NCBI RefSeq assembly: GCF_000745965.1
Contig: NZ_JQKI01000052.1
Span: forward strand, 1-45,139
Source: Edaphobacter aggregans DSM 19364
Lineage (GTDB): Bacteria > Acidobacteriota > Terriglobia > Terriglobales > Acidobacteriaceae
Direction of reading: 5' to 3'
DNA length: 45,139 bases
Shown: positions 32,425 through 41,222 of the stretch, piece after piece
Position numbering within the stretch: the stretch's first letter is position 1
How the letters are laid out: each line of letters begins with the position of its first letter
Notes under the pieces: generated by a model
Seen by the model: the letters and a program-made list of their open reading frames with translations, nothing else
Told to the model about the DNA's origin: nothing
Database searches by the model: none
Position numbers and translations under genes: made by a program

Positions 32425-34753
32425 TGACCGAAGAAAGTGGTAGGGCGACGCTGAATGTCGCGCCGCCGTTCCGGTTATTCTCGGCCCAAAGCCGCCCGCC
32501 ATGCGCTTCGACGATCGAGCGTGATACAGCCAAACCCATCCCCATACCTTTTTCTTTCGTCGTCATAAAAGTGTCGAAAATCCTTTCCGTATCATCCACT
32601 CCGGGACCGTTGTCAATCACTTGTATGAGCATCTCGTTCTGATCTGTTATGGCTGGACGAATCCTAACCAGCGGAAGGGTTCTAGTATCCTCCATCGCTT
32701 CGATGGCATTCGAGATCAAATTGATGAATACCTGTTGGATTTGTATCGGGTCTACAGAGACTTTGGGGAGGTCATCATCTAAACCTCGATCAATTGGCAC
32801 GTTGCGTTTGTTTGGATCCTCATGCACTAAACGAACAGCCTCCCCAATTATGTCTGGGATGTTTGCCTCCCTCTTTTCAAAGGACTCGCGTTTGAAAAGT
32901 GCTCGAATGTGCTGCATCGTCTCATCAGCCGAGCGAATATCTCTCAATATTCGCTCAATCGAGGCGTTTGTTTCAGTTAAATTGGGCGGATTGGCTGCCA
33001 ACCAACGCCTGGCGGCTTGAGCATTTCCAAGCACAGCCATAAGCGGCTGATTGAGTTCATGAGCGATCGATGCTGAGAGCTCAGCTACGGTTGCGATTTT
33101 CGACGCTCTGTTGAGCTTGATGCGCGTATCCCGAAGATAGTCCTCTGCCCGTTTCCGCGCATCGATGTCAACCGAGAGGCCATACCACTGAATGATCTTG
33201 CCCTGAGGATCTCGCAAAGGTTCACCCATATTGTGATGCCATCGGTACTCTCCATCTGCGCGTCGCAAGCGGTGTATTGCGCTGTATGATTCTCCAGTGT
33301 CGATTGCCCGGAAGAATGCCTTCGCGGTCTCCTCGCGATCATCGGCATGAATGAAGCTCTCCCACCCGCGATTAACGATTTCTTCGAAGGGAGCCCCCAA
33401 ATATTCAAGGAATCTTTTAGAGAGATGAGTTGGTTCTCCGGCCGGTGAGGTTGACCAGAGCTTTGAAGGAATGGTTTCGATAATGCCAAGCAACTGATGC
33501 TCTCGCGTTTGAAGAGCGTTTTCAGTCTCCTTCAATGCGTCGATGTCGAAGAGGATCCCGTACCACTTGACGACATTTCCTCCTTCATCACGCAGAGGTA
33601 AACTGCGATTCAGGAACCAGTGATAGGTTCCATCTGCGCTCCGGCAGCGTAGCTCCTGTTCGACAGGTTTTCCGGTTGCTAATGCCGCCTGCCAATTGCC
33701 CAATACTCGATCCACGTGTTCGGGATGAATCGTACCCCCCCAGCCCCAGCCAAGGCCCTGTTCTCTGCTAAGGCCGGAGTAATTCAGCCAACTCTCGCTC
33801 AGAAAATCAACTGTTCCGTCAGGTAGAGAGGTCCCAACATACGCGGGCATTATCTCAAGGATGGTCCGAAGCTCTTGTTCACTCCGCCGGAGGTTTTCAT
33901 AGAGCTGCTGAAGCTTAATAGTTGTTTGGTTGAACACTCGTGAGAGATGAGCGAGTTCGTCACGGCCTTGCACAGATAGCTGCTGACCAAATTCGCCCTT
34001 TGCGAGAGCGGAGGCTGCGTCAACCAAGGATCTCAGGGGGCGAGTGATGCTCTGAGTGATACCCAATCCCAGAAGAGCCGCGATGACTATTGTTAGGCCA
34101 CCCACGGCAGTCAGGATGAACAGCGTTCGAATCTGCGCGCGCTCAATTTGGCGAGCGGCTTCTGAACGTTTGTCCTGTAGGTCTCGACTGACCGTATCCA
34201 CTAGTTCAGCACTCAGGCTATCCAGAGCTTCGAGCGGTTGTTCTAACCGCCGACGCAGGCCCTCCCAGTCTCCTATTGAGGCGAGAGAAGTAAGCGAATC
34301 GACTTGCGAAGGTAGTGAACCCTGAATCACCTCCAGTGTTGGTAAGACGGTGGGATCGAGAATGTTGTTCAGGTGGACTCCTCGGAACAGTGTTTTGGTC
34401 TGTCTCAAGCTATCGTTCAGCTGGTTGCGCAAGGTAGGCGCCTCCTGCTGCAACCGTGCCAGATCTCGAGCTTTGACTAATTGTTCTGATTTTTCGTGGA
34501 ACGACAGAACAAGTACGCGGACGCGCTGGACTTCCATGAACTGCTCATCCATTTCCTTCAGACGGTTTGCTTGAGTGCGCATCACGCGCGACTGCCAAAA
34601 CAGGATGCCTATACCCACCGACATCAACGCGATGATCAGGACAAAACCGAACGTCAGGCGGCTATTGATGTCAACACTCGAAATGAGTGCGATCATCCGC
34701 GCCGCTTTGCCCGACGGCGATGCGCCATCTTTTGGCTTCTTTACGTCGTCCAT
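32402..34753 (-). CDS. Membrane HAMP-PAS-PAS sensor histidine kinase
   Basis: A 783-residue kinase: cytoplasmic start, membrane helix about 34-53, a periplasmic four-helix-bundle-like domain about 54-207, a second helix about 210-232 and HAMP about 233-286 (ITRPLRSLVDAASALAKGEF). PAS domains follow at about 295-410 and 425-535 (each with WYG and DID ends), then HisKA with SIAHELNQPLMAVLGNAQAA, N-box NLISNAIEAM, G1 DNGPGVD and G2 GMGMGLAVS. The frame extends to a TTG at 34801; ATG 34753 is preferred because AAGG precedes it. It is encoded 85 bp after a solute-binding protein gene on the same strand, so that protein may present a ligand to the periplasmic domain. Its last 23 bp overlap the convergent chimera gene. 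Confidence 0.92.
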   Translation of the reverse strand: MDDVKKPKDGASPSGKAARMIALISSVDINSRLTFGFVLIIALMSVGIGILFWQSRVMRTQANRLKEMDEQFMEVQRVRVLVLSFHEKSEQLVKARDLARLQQEAPTLRNQLNDSLRQTKTLFRGVHLNNILDPTVLPTLEVIQGSLPSQVDSLTSLASIGDWEGLRRRLEQPLEALDSLSAELVDTVSRDLQDKRSEAARQIERAQIRTLFILTAVGGLTIVIAALLGLGITQSITRPLRSLVDAASALAKGEFGQQLSVQGRDELAHLSRVFNQTTIKLQQLYENLRRSEQELRTILEIMPAYVGTSLPDGTVDFLSESWLNYSGLSREQGLGWGWGGTIHPEHVDRVLGNWQAALATGKPVEQELRCRSADGTYHWFLNRSLPLRDEGGNVVKWYGILFDIDALKETENALQTREHQLLGIIETIPSKLWSTSPAGEPTHLSKRFLEYLGAPFEEIVNRGWESFIHADDREETAKAFFRAIDTGESYSAIHRLRRADGEYRWHHNMGEPLRDPQGKIIQWYGLSVDIDARKRAEDYLRDTRIKLNRASKIATVAELSASIAHELNQPLMAVLGNAQAARRWLAANPPNLTETNASIERILRDIRSADETMQHIRALFKRESFEKREANIPDIIGEAVRLVHEDPNKRNVPIDRGLDDDLPKVSVDPIQIQQVFINLISNAIEAMEDTRTLPLVRIRPAITDQNEMLIQVIDNGPGVDDTERIFDTFMTTKEKGMGMGLAVSRSIVEAHGGRLWAENNRNGGATFSVALPLSSVIKDPVAD

Positions 34754-34838
34754 AGCTGAAGCCTTAATGGGATGTTCGTTCCTGCAATCCATCTCAACCA
34801 ATAATAAGAGAGCCGCACCCCACAGCCACTATGTGGTG

Positions 34839-36170
34839 CTATTTACGTGGGATATACTCGGTTGCTTCCGGGAGGCCTTTGGGGAAACCGGTGATGCGCT
34901 CGAGTTCCGTCTCCAACTCGGCGGCAGCTTCGGGAGCGCTCTTCTTTCTCGTCAGCACGGAATGCACTGCCTGGGCATATGCACGCGAAACGTCGTCATA
35001 GTTCCTACCTACCACCATAGAAGGACGACTCACAATGCTTTCTCCTACAGGTTGGCCAGCTGGTATTGATCGCGAGTATGCCTTCAGAACGGTTGGCAGA
35101 CGGTAGAGTGCAGTTCCAGTGGGCAACTCAGCACCTGTGCTAGCAGCCTCGAGCTCCGACTTCTTGTGCAACAGGAATTTCACCAGCGCGATGGCTTCTC
35201 GTTGGTGCTTCGACCTTTTCGATATTCCTAGGCCAAACCCGCCGAGGGTTCCCACGGCTAGACTTCCCGACGGGACGCTTGTCACACCCATTTCCCCATC
35301 AATCATTGACTTTGCAGGGTTGGTGAGAAAATAGTCAGACGTCCAGCCACGCCCGAATGCTGCCTTGCCTGAGTTTCCGAAATGATTGATGGAGTCCCAT
35401 TCCTCGTACGCAGTAACACTTGGAGGCGATATCCAACCGATCCAGCGCGCAGCACGTTGCCATGCACGTATAGCATTCTCATTGTTCACACTAATCGTTC
35501 GGTTAGCTTCGATAATCCTTCCACCACCTTCCGACGCTTGCCATTCCAAAGCCAAACAAGTCAGACCCTCGTCTGCTGCCCCTGGCCACACAAACCCCCA
35601 AAAACCCTTCTCACCAGCGGCTCGCTCTCCTTCTTGAATCCGGAAAGCCATCTTCTCTAGCTCAGACCATGTTTGAGGTGGGACGTGGTACCCGTACTTT
35701 GTCAACAAGTCATTACGGTACAAAAGCACACCAACATGAGGGCGATAAGGAATAGCAATAACTCTGCTCTGCACCGTAACGCTTTCAACTACGTCAGGGC
35801 CGGCAGCGGAGAGTTCTGCACTAAAGAAAGGCTTCAAATCAAGGAGTCCATCATCCAGCAGTCCAGACCAAACGATGTCTATGCCGAATACATCTGGCGT
35901 ATCCTTTTCCGCAAGCAGTTCCTGGATGAGCTTCAGCTGCCCGTCTGATGTTTCAGGAGCGGGCAGGTGTTTCACCTTAATCCCAGTTTCTTTCTCGAAT
36001 TGCCGTAGAACTCCTTCAGATAAGAAACTTCGTTGCGACCGGTCGTGCGACCACTCCGGGTCCATGAACATGATGGTCACGGGTTCCGGCTTGGCACGAT
36101 GGCAGCCAGAAGCGCAGTCAAGAAGGATCGAACCGAGCCCTGCAATCACGTTTCGACGCGTTTTAAGCAT
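34839..36170 (-). CDS. Family-1 extracellular solute-binding protein (copy 1)
   Basis: A 443-residue exported binding protein of the sugar/oligosaccharide (SBP_bac_1) type. The N-terminus has a twin-arginine motif, KTRRNVIAGLGSILLDCASGC, and cysteines that could serve as lipidation sites, although neither fits the lipobox exactly. Domain features include EKETGIKVKHLPAPETSDG, VFGIDIVWSGLLDDGLL, AIPYRPHVGVLLYRNDLL and GFGLGISKRSKHQREAIALV. It normally delivers substrate to an ABC permease pair, but no permease or ATPase gene is near. GGGGAGG precedes ATG 36170; the longer frame adds an unrelated 71 residues. It is followed by the HAMP-PAS kinase gene, suggesting a sensory role. Paralogue of the next binding protein. 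Confidence 0.87.
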   Translation of the reverse strand: MLKTRRNVIAGLGSILLDCASGCHRAKPEPVTIMFMDPEWSHDRSQRSFLSEGVLRQFEKETGIKVKHLPAPETSDGQLKLIQELLAEKDTPDVFGIDIVWSGLLDDGLLDLKPFFSAELSAAGPDVVESVTVQSRVIAIPYRPHVGVLLYRNDLLTKYGYHVPPQTWSELEKMAFRIQEGERAAGEKGFWGFVWPGAADEGLTCLALEWQASEGGGRIIEANRTISVNNENAIRAWQRAARWIGWISPPSVTAYEEWDSINHFGNSGKAAFGRGWTSDYFLTNPAKSMIDGEMGVTSVPSGSLAVGTLGGFGLGISKRSKHQREAIALVKFLLHKKSELEAASTGAELPTGTALYRLPTVLKAYSRSIPAGQPVGESIVSRPSMVVGRNYDDVSRAYAQAVHSVLTRKKSAPEAAAELETELERITGFPKGLPEATEYIPRK

Positions 36171-36427
36171 AGCCTCCCCAAGCCTTCTTTTTATCAGACA
36201 TCGCAAGACAGTTCGCAAGGGCCTTTGTTTATATAATGATCTGACGTCAATGCTACTGCATCGCGTCTTTCCCAATCTGAATTGAGGAGCCCTGCCTAAA
36301 ACCCAATGCTGGTCCGTTGGAGGGGCTCGTACTCGAGCAAGGCACAGATCCGCGACTTTTCTGGGTAGGTGGAAGTACCTCACTCTCGTGATTTCGTCGA
36401 GTCGGCCGCGCGTGATCGAATCGTGAG

Positions 36428-36530
36428 CTAGCTACAGACCGAGCCTATCAGGTTCAGTAGCGCGTCGCCCTCCACTGGCTTTCTGAAAAAGCCCACAGCA
36501 CCATTTTCCAGAGCATTTGCTCGTTTCAAT
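36428..36530 (-). pseudogene. Receiver-domain C-terminal fragment
   Basis: In the frame next to the end of the second binding protein the minus strand reads ANALENGAVGFFRKPVEGDA and LLNLIGSVCS, then TAG. This closely matches the end of the stand-alone receiver at 29869-30234 (ERGAVGFFQKPVDGDALVDL). Only the last 30 residues, including the conserved Lys, remain. The upstream part was replaced by the binding-protein gene. Confidence 0.7.
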
Positions 36531-37838
36531 TGGTTCCGGGGGGCCTTTGGGGAAACCGGTGATGCGTTCGAGTTCCGTCTCCAGATCAGCAGCAGCTTCG
36601 GGAGCACTATTCTTTCCAGTCAGGACGGAATGCACTGCCTCGGCATAAGCATGTGAGACGTCCTCATAATTCCTACCTACCACCGTAGAAGGACGACTCG
36701 CGATGCCGTCACCTAAACGCTGGGCGGCCGGTGTCGATCGCGAGAATGTCTTGAGAACGGTTGGCAGGCGGTAGACTGCAATTCCCGAGGGCGGCTCAGC
36801 GCTTGCGCTGGCAGCCTCTAGCTCTGCCTCCTTGTGCAAGAGGAATTTCACTAGTGCGATAGCTTCTGGCTGGTGCTTTGACCTTTCCGATATTCCAAGA
36901 CCAAACCCGCCTAACGTTCCTACGCCCATCTTCCCTGACGGAACGCTGGTCACACCCATTTTTCCGTAAATATTTGATTTCGAAGGGTTGGTGAGAAAAG
37001 AGTCAGACGTCCAGCCACGCCGAAATGCTGCCTTGCCTGAGTCTTCGAAATGATTGACGGTGTCCAATTCTTGATATGCGGTGACCATTGGAGGCGATAT
37101 CCAACCGATCCAGTGCGCGGCACGTTGCCATGCGCGTATCGCATTCTCATTGTTCACGCTGACCGTTCGGTTAGCCTCGATAATCCTTCCGCCGCCTTCC
37201 GACGCTTGCCATTCCAAAGCCAAACAAGTCAGACCCTCGTCTGCTGACCCTGGCCAGACAAATCCCCAAAAATTCTTATCGCCAGCGGCGCGCTCTCCTT
37301 TTTGAATGCGGAAAGCCATTTTCTCTAGTTCGGACCAGGTTTGAGGTGGGACGTGATAACCATACTTTGTCAACAAGTCGGTACGGTAATAAAGCACACC
37401 AACATGAGGGTGATAAGGAATAGCAACAACTCTGCCTTTTACCGTATAGCTTGAAACTAGATCAGGCTCGGCGGCGGAGAGCTCCGAACCGAAAAAAGGC
37501 TTCAAATCAAGGAGTGCATTATCCAGAAGTCCAGGCCAAACGACGTCTATGCCCAACACCTCAGGTGTGTCCTTCTCTCCAAGCAGCTCCCGGATGAGCT
37601 TCAATTGTCCCGCAGAGGTTTCGGGTGCGGGCAGGTGTTTCACCCTGATCCCCGTGTCACTCTCGAACTGCCGCAGAGTTTCTTCGGATAAGTGACGTCG
37701 TTGCAGCCGCTCGTCCACCGCCTCCGGATCCATAAACATAATGGTCACGGGTTCCGAATTGGTGCGATGACAGCCCGAACAGCAGTCAAGAAGAATCGAA
37801 CTAAGCCCTGCAATCACATGTCGACGAGTCGTAAGCAT
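36432..37838 (-). CDS. Family-1 extracellular solute-binding protein (copy 2), C-terminus altered
   Basis: A 468-residue paralogue of copy 1, with long identical stretches such as LLTKYGYHVPPQTWSELEKM and ADEGLTCLALEWQASEGGGR. It has the same twin-arginine start (TTRRHVIAGLSSILLDCCSGC). ATG 37838 is chosen by analogy with copy 1. After ERITGFPKGPPE the normal ending is lost and translation runs about 35 residues out of frame through a receiver-domain remnant, giving a Cys-rich tail. The ligand-binding lobes appear complete, so it may still bind. No transporter genes are adjacent. The pair suggests a tandem duplication with 3' damage to this copy. Confidence 0.82.
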   Translation of the reverse strand: MLTTRRHVIAGLSSILLDCCSGCHRTNSEPVTIMFMDPEAVDERLQRRHLSEETLRQFESDTGIRVKHLPAPETSAGQLKLIRELLGEKDTPEVLGIDVVWPGLLDNALLDLKPFFGSELSAAEPDLVSSYTVKGRVVAIPYHPHVGVLYYRTDLLTKYGYHVPPQTWSELEKMAFRIQKGERAAGDKNFWGFVWPGSADEGLTCLALEWQASEGGGRIIEANRTVSVNNENAIRAWQRAAHWIGWISPPMVTAYQELDTVNHFEDSGKAAFRRGWTSDSFLTNPSKSNIYGKMGVTSVPSGKMGVGTLGGFGLGISERSKHQPEAIALVKFLLHKEAELEAASASAEPPSGIAVYRLPTVLKTFSRSTPAAQRLGDGIASRPSTVVGRNYEDVSHAYAEAVHSVLTGKNSAPEAAADLETELERITGFPKGPPEPIETSKCSGKWCCGLFQKASGGRRATEPDRLGL

Positions 37839-37919
37839 GTACGCCCACAAGACATCATAAAGGGTAGCAAGTGGACGACGGGTCCATAATCGCTTTTAAA
37901 ATAAATTGACTTAGCTTAA

Positions 37920-38100
37920 GATTGGCACCAGGCGATAAAGGGTTCGGAATGGGTATGGAACCAGCGATAATTGCCGTTTCTGTCGGCGATACGCCACAAC
38001 ATATCGAGAGGTTCAATGCTGTCGGTTGAGGTTTGCTGTACGGCGAAGATTCTCTCTCGGTCGTCGGGATGTACCGCGCTAATCTATCCATTACCGCGAA
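37920..38100 (-). pseudogene. PAS-domain fragment
   Basis: The minus strand reads SAVHPDDRERIFAVQQTSTD, then MLWRIADRNGNYRWFHTHSE and PFIAW, the second half of a PAS/PAC unit of the type found in the kinases of this window (HPDDRE ... GxYRWFHTRAEP). It stops at once in this frame. A piece of a lost sensor-kinase gene. Confidence 0.7.
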
Positions 38101-38182
38101 CATCCGCCAATGGCCGTCGACCGACATGACAGGCGGGGTTTAAGGAGCACACAGCTAGCGTCGGGACATTCAGCGAATTCTA

Positions 38183-39066
38183 GGAACTTGTTGAAATAGG
38201 CTGCGCAGCAGCGGATTTCCTGGGGATTTTCATTATTGCCCGGTTGAAATCTGTTTTGAATCGGTTGTTTGGCCGGTGTTCATCGGTTTGCGGGTAACGG
38301 AGATGTTATCCCGATGCCCGTAACCATGGTTCAGGCACACTGCTCCCCGAGCCTGCGCGGTGGTTGAGCGATGAGCTTGGGAAGTCGGATCAGGTTGTGC
38401 GCGGCGCAACTGAATACGAACAACCAGTCCACCTTCGCCAGCCGCGCAGCTTGACCTGCTGGAGCGGGCCGGTTTGCCTCAGACATCGCCGCGGCGATCA
38501 ACCCGTTGCGGTTCTCCACCAGAGCATGGCCCAGGTAGCTCAGCTTCGACTCCTTCCCATAGCTCTTCTTGTACAACCGCGCGTCCGGATCGGTGGTCGA
38601 TTCATGCGTCTGGTTGGAGCGATTCATCGGAGCCACCCTTGAAGCGGAAGCTCTTCTGCGAAGCCCAGGCCTGGATCAGAGTGCCGTCCACGGTGAAGTG
38701 TTCGTCGGACATGAACCGCTTCGCCTGCCGGTTGACCTCGGCGAAGAATCGCTGCGCCACGTCGCTGGTCAACAGACGGTCGCGATTCTTGGAGAACACC
38801 GCATGATTCCACACCGCATCGTCCATGCCCAGGCCAACAAACCAGCGGAACAACAGGTTGTAATCGATCTGCTCCACCAGAAGACGCTCAGACCGCACCG
38901 AGTAGAACATCCGCAGCAACAAAGCCCGCAGAATGTACTCCGGCGCAATCGATGGACGACCCGAGACTGCGTACAGCGCGTCGAACTCGGCCCTCAGGCT
39001 GCGCAACACAACATCCGTCAACTTGCGTACCGCACGCAAAGAATGACCCTGCGGTACACGCTGTTC
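38183..39066 (-). mobile_element. Truncated IS5-type insertion sequence with broken transposase
   Basis: Minus-strand frames give AVRKLTDVVLRSLRAEFDAL, RPSIAPEYILRALLLRMFYS, LGMDDAVWNHAVFSKNRDRL and DEHFTVDGTLIQAWASQKSF in one frame to 38602. After a frameshift they give THESTTDPDARLYKKSYGKE and LSYLGHALVENRNGLIAAAM. The rest of the DDE core is then missing and the end VDWLFVFSCAAHNLIRLPKL follows. A candidate terminal repeat, GGAACTTGTTGAAATAGG, starts at 38183. The 5' end, including the start codon and the other terminal repeat, is lost; the transposase joins the alsS remnant in frame at about 39066. Not mobile by itself. Confidence 0.85.
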
Positions 39067-39715
39067 CTTCAGGAAGCCCCTGACCGCATTCGCAGTCTCC
39101 ATCTGACTGGCGAGCATACCGAGCGGCACAACATGGTTCTTCGTTCTGTTGATAGCAACTGCAGCCAAATCGATAAAGAGATCATCAGCTCCAAGCTGGT
39201 CTGGCATTACCGGCGTAAGCACCTCTCCGCTCGCCGTGGCCGCCATGATATCCATCGGCAGGCTAACAAAAGAAGCCCCAGGCCGCCCAGATTCTGCAGC
39301 GCGAAACGCATCCGCAACCACCTCCGAGATGGCGTCGCTTGAGCTCACCTCGGCGCTGTACTTTGTGATCGGCTTCATAATCGAGACCGTATCCATAGCC
39401 TGGTGAACGCGCCTCAGACGATTGGCTACCGTTGTCGCGCCGCCCAGCGCAACGATCGGATCACCTTCAGAGGTTGCGGTCGCCAGGCCCGTCACAAGGT
39501 TCGAGCATCCAGGCGCCAGAAGTGCCGATGCAAACACCTGCCTTGCCGGTCATCCGTCCGATTCCGGCGGCGATAAAAGCCGCATTTTGCTCGTGACGGC
39601 ATGCGACGGTCTTGATCTTCGAATCCACCAGCGTGTCGAATACCTTATCGATCTTCGCTCCGGGGATGCCGAAGATGTAGTCGACACCCTGTGCTTCAAG
39701 GGTTCTTTACGAGGA
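39067..39715 (-). pseudogene. alsS: Acetolactate synthase, second copy, truncated and frameshifted
   Basis: The minus strand from about 39705 reads TLEAQGVDYIFGIPGAKIDK, VACRHEQNAAFIAAGIGRMT, then after a one-base shift near 39515 SNLVTGLATATSEGDPIVAL and TVSIMKPITKYSAEVSSSDA, ending at AVRGFLK where the IS5-type transposase takes over. These are the first 190 residues of an AlsS closely related to the gene at 16649-18115. A further single-base insertion near 39705 disrupts the start. The C-terminal two thirds, including the ThDP motif, are absent. Confidence 0.85.
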
Positions 39716-40515
39716 GTGGATCCCGGCGCAGATCCGCGTCGAAAAACGAACTGGTCTCGGGCAGCACCAGATTGAATCAAGTGCCACGCTGGAGCTGCAG
39801 TGTCAGCTCCGCTCCACGGCATTCGAGCAGGTGCCCGCCGCCCTCGTGGTCTTCGCTCAGGAAGTGCAGGTGATATCCCGGAATACTCAGGGTCTTGGCA
39901 TATTGCGGCGACCAGAAGCCAACGAATGTGCCATAAACGTTGCGGTATTCGAACTCGGGCTGGATCGCTGCCGCGTCAATCAACTTTGTGCCCGGTTTCA
40001 TGCGGCACAGCGTGCGAGTGCGGACGTAATCGAAATATCCGTTGACTCTTAGAGAATAGAACATGTTCTCGGTTGGCCTCAGGCGATCGAAGGCTTCAGT
40101 CAGACTGACGAAGTGCGGGCAGCGCTTCAGAACGACTTCAGCGTCCGGGCGAAATTGAGCGACGGTCGCATATGGCGTCAAAACGTCATCGGCCACTTCA
40201 CGAACGGACCCATCGCTCCGTACCTGAAAGACGCGCCGTCCACAACGACCATCTCCCCGTCCAGGTGTTCGAGGGTGCCGATCCCGAGGTCGCCATATTT
40301 GCGGAGCGTACCCACATCCAAGCCGCCTCGCCAACTCCCTCAACCAGCGCACTCGATGTGGACACCTGATAGAGCCTGTCCCGGCTGTTATCGAAGTACT
40401 CCGACAGTGCGTTGAGAACGATGCCGGCAGCGCTATCGCCTTGTTCGCTGCCTTGCACCTCCAGAGCTCTCCAAAGCTCAGGGGGAACATTGATATTGCC
40501 GATCAGAAGCCTCAC
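39716..40515 (-). pseudogene. alsD: Acetolactate decarboxylase, frameshifted
   Basis: The minus strand from ATG 40515 reads an N-terminal extension of about 50 residues (NVPPELWRALEVQGSEQGDS, ribbon-helix-helix-like), then LYQVSTSSALVEGV. It shifts frame to DVGTLRKYGDLGIGTLEHLD and GEMVVVDG, shifts again to FQVRSDGSVREVADDVLTPY, and continues to FVGFWSPQYAKTLSIPGYHL and HFLSEDHEGGGHLLECRGAE with the zinc-binding His residues. A last shift gives FNLVLPETSSFFDADLRRDP before the alsS remnant. AlsD converts acetolactate to acetoin. At least three frameshifts make it non-functional. The order alsD-alsS matches the first locus. Confidence 0.85.
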
Positions 40516-40612
40516 TTCAATGGGATGAAAACGGCTTCCATACAGGCGGGCATTCGTGTACGGGAACAGGGGGATTCCTGCTTAATTGCCGAATTCAACG
40601 AACGGATGTTCC

Positions 40613-40677
40613 CACTTGTCGGCTCTAGGCTTTTCCCCACTTGTCTGCTCTGTCATGTTGAAGTGTCGACACTTGTC
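40613..40677 (+). repeat. Three direct repeats of CACTTGTC
   Basis: CACTTGTC occurs at 40613-40620, 40638-40645 and 40670-40677, in a 230-bp gene-free interval; the third is part of TGTCGACACTTGTC, which is partly palindromic. Multiple short repeats at irregular spacing resemble the ends of IS21- or Tn7-like elements, or a cluster of regulator sites. No transposase gene adjoins. Confidence 0.4.
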
Positions 40678-40907
40678 ATCTGTAGTGTCGAATAACGACC
40701 CTGGAGCGGGAGGCAAATGCCAGAACATGCGTCGATTGCTAAATGCTTGACACTACCTCTGCCCAATTGTGGAACTGGGTAACCGGGCCGTCAGGGTTAG
40801 ATCTACTTAAGTATCTCTGCGGAAAGGAATTTCCTCTCTCCTGGTTTGGAATCTCCAATTGGTCTCTTACGTGCCTTTCAGTGATAACAAAGAGAGGTGT
40901 CCACGCG

Positions 40908-41222
40908 ATGGCGACAGCAATTGAGGTGACGGCTGAATGTGGCAACCGAGAGCCCGTGCGCGAACTCGAACGTGTGGCGGTCGACAGCGCGCTAACCAGC
41001 AAGGACGTGGAGGCGCATGCACGAGCTGTTATTCCGAGCCTTCCGGCTCAAGGTACGACTTTTCCGCCGATCGCGGTCCCAACCACGGTACGCATTCGCC
41101 TGGACATGGAGAGCCTCACCAAACAGGCTAGAAATGAGGACGAGGAGCTTGCGATCATTGTAATCAATCGCTTCTGCATGATCGCGCTCCTTGGCGCCAC
41201 TGACAGGAGATGCGCATGCTGA
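40908..41222 (+). CDS. Small protein of unknown function, first gene of a three-gene operon
   Basis: A 104-residue, probably cytoplasmic protein starting at ATG 40908, with AGAGAGG about ten bases upstream. It begins MATAIEVTAECGNREPVREL and has a central Pro-rich segment, IPSLPAQGTTFPPIAVPTTV, with no motif I recognise. The C-terminal FCMIALLGATDRRCAC is cysteine rich. Its stop overlaps the start of the next gene, which argues that it is translated. The frame continues upstream to 40743, but the added part lacks a ribosome site. No function is proposed. Confidence 0.5.
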   Translation: MATAIEVTAECGNREPVRELERVAVDSALTSKDVEAHARAVIPSLPAQGTTFPPIAVPTTVRIRLDMESLTKQARNEDEELAIIVINRFCMIALLGATDRRCAC

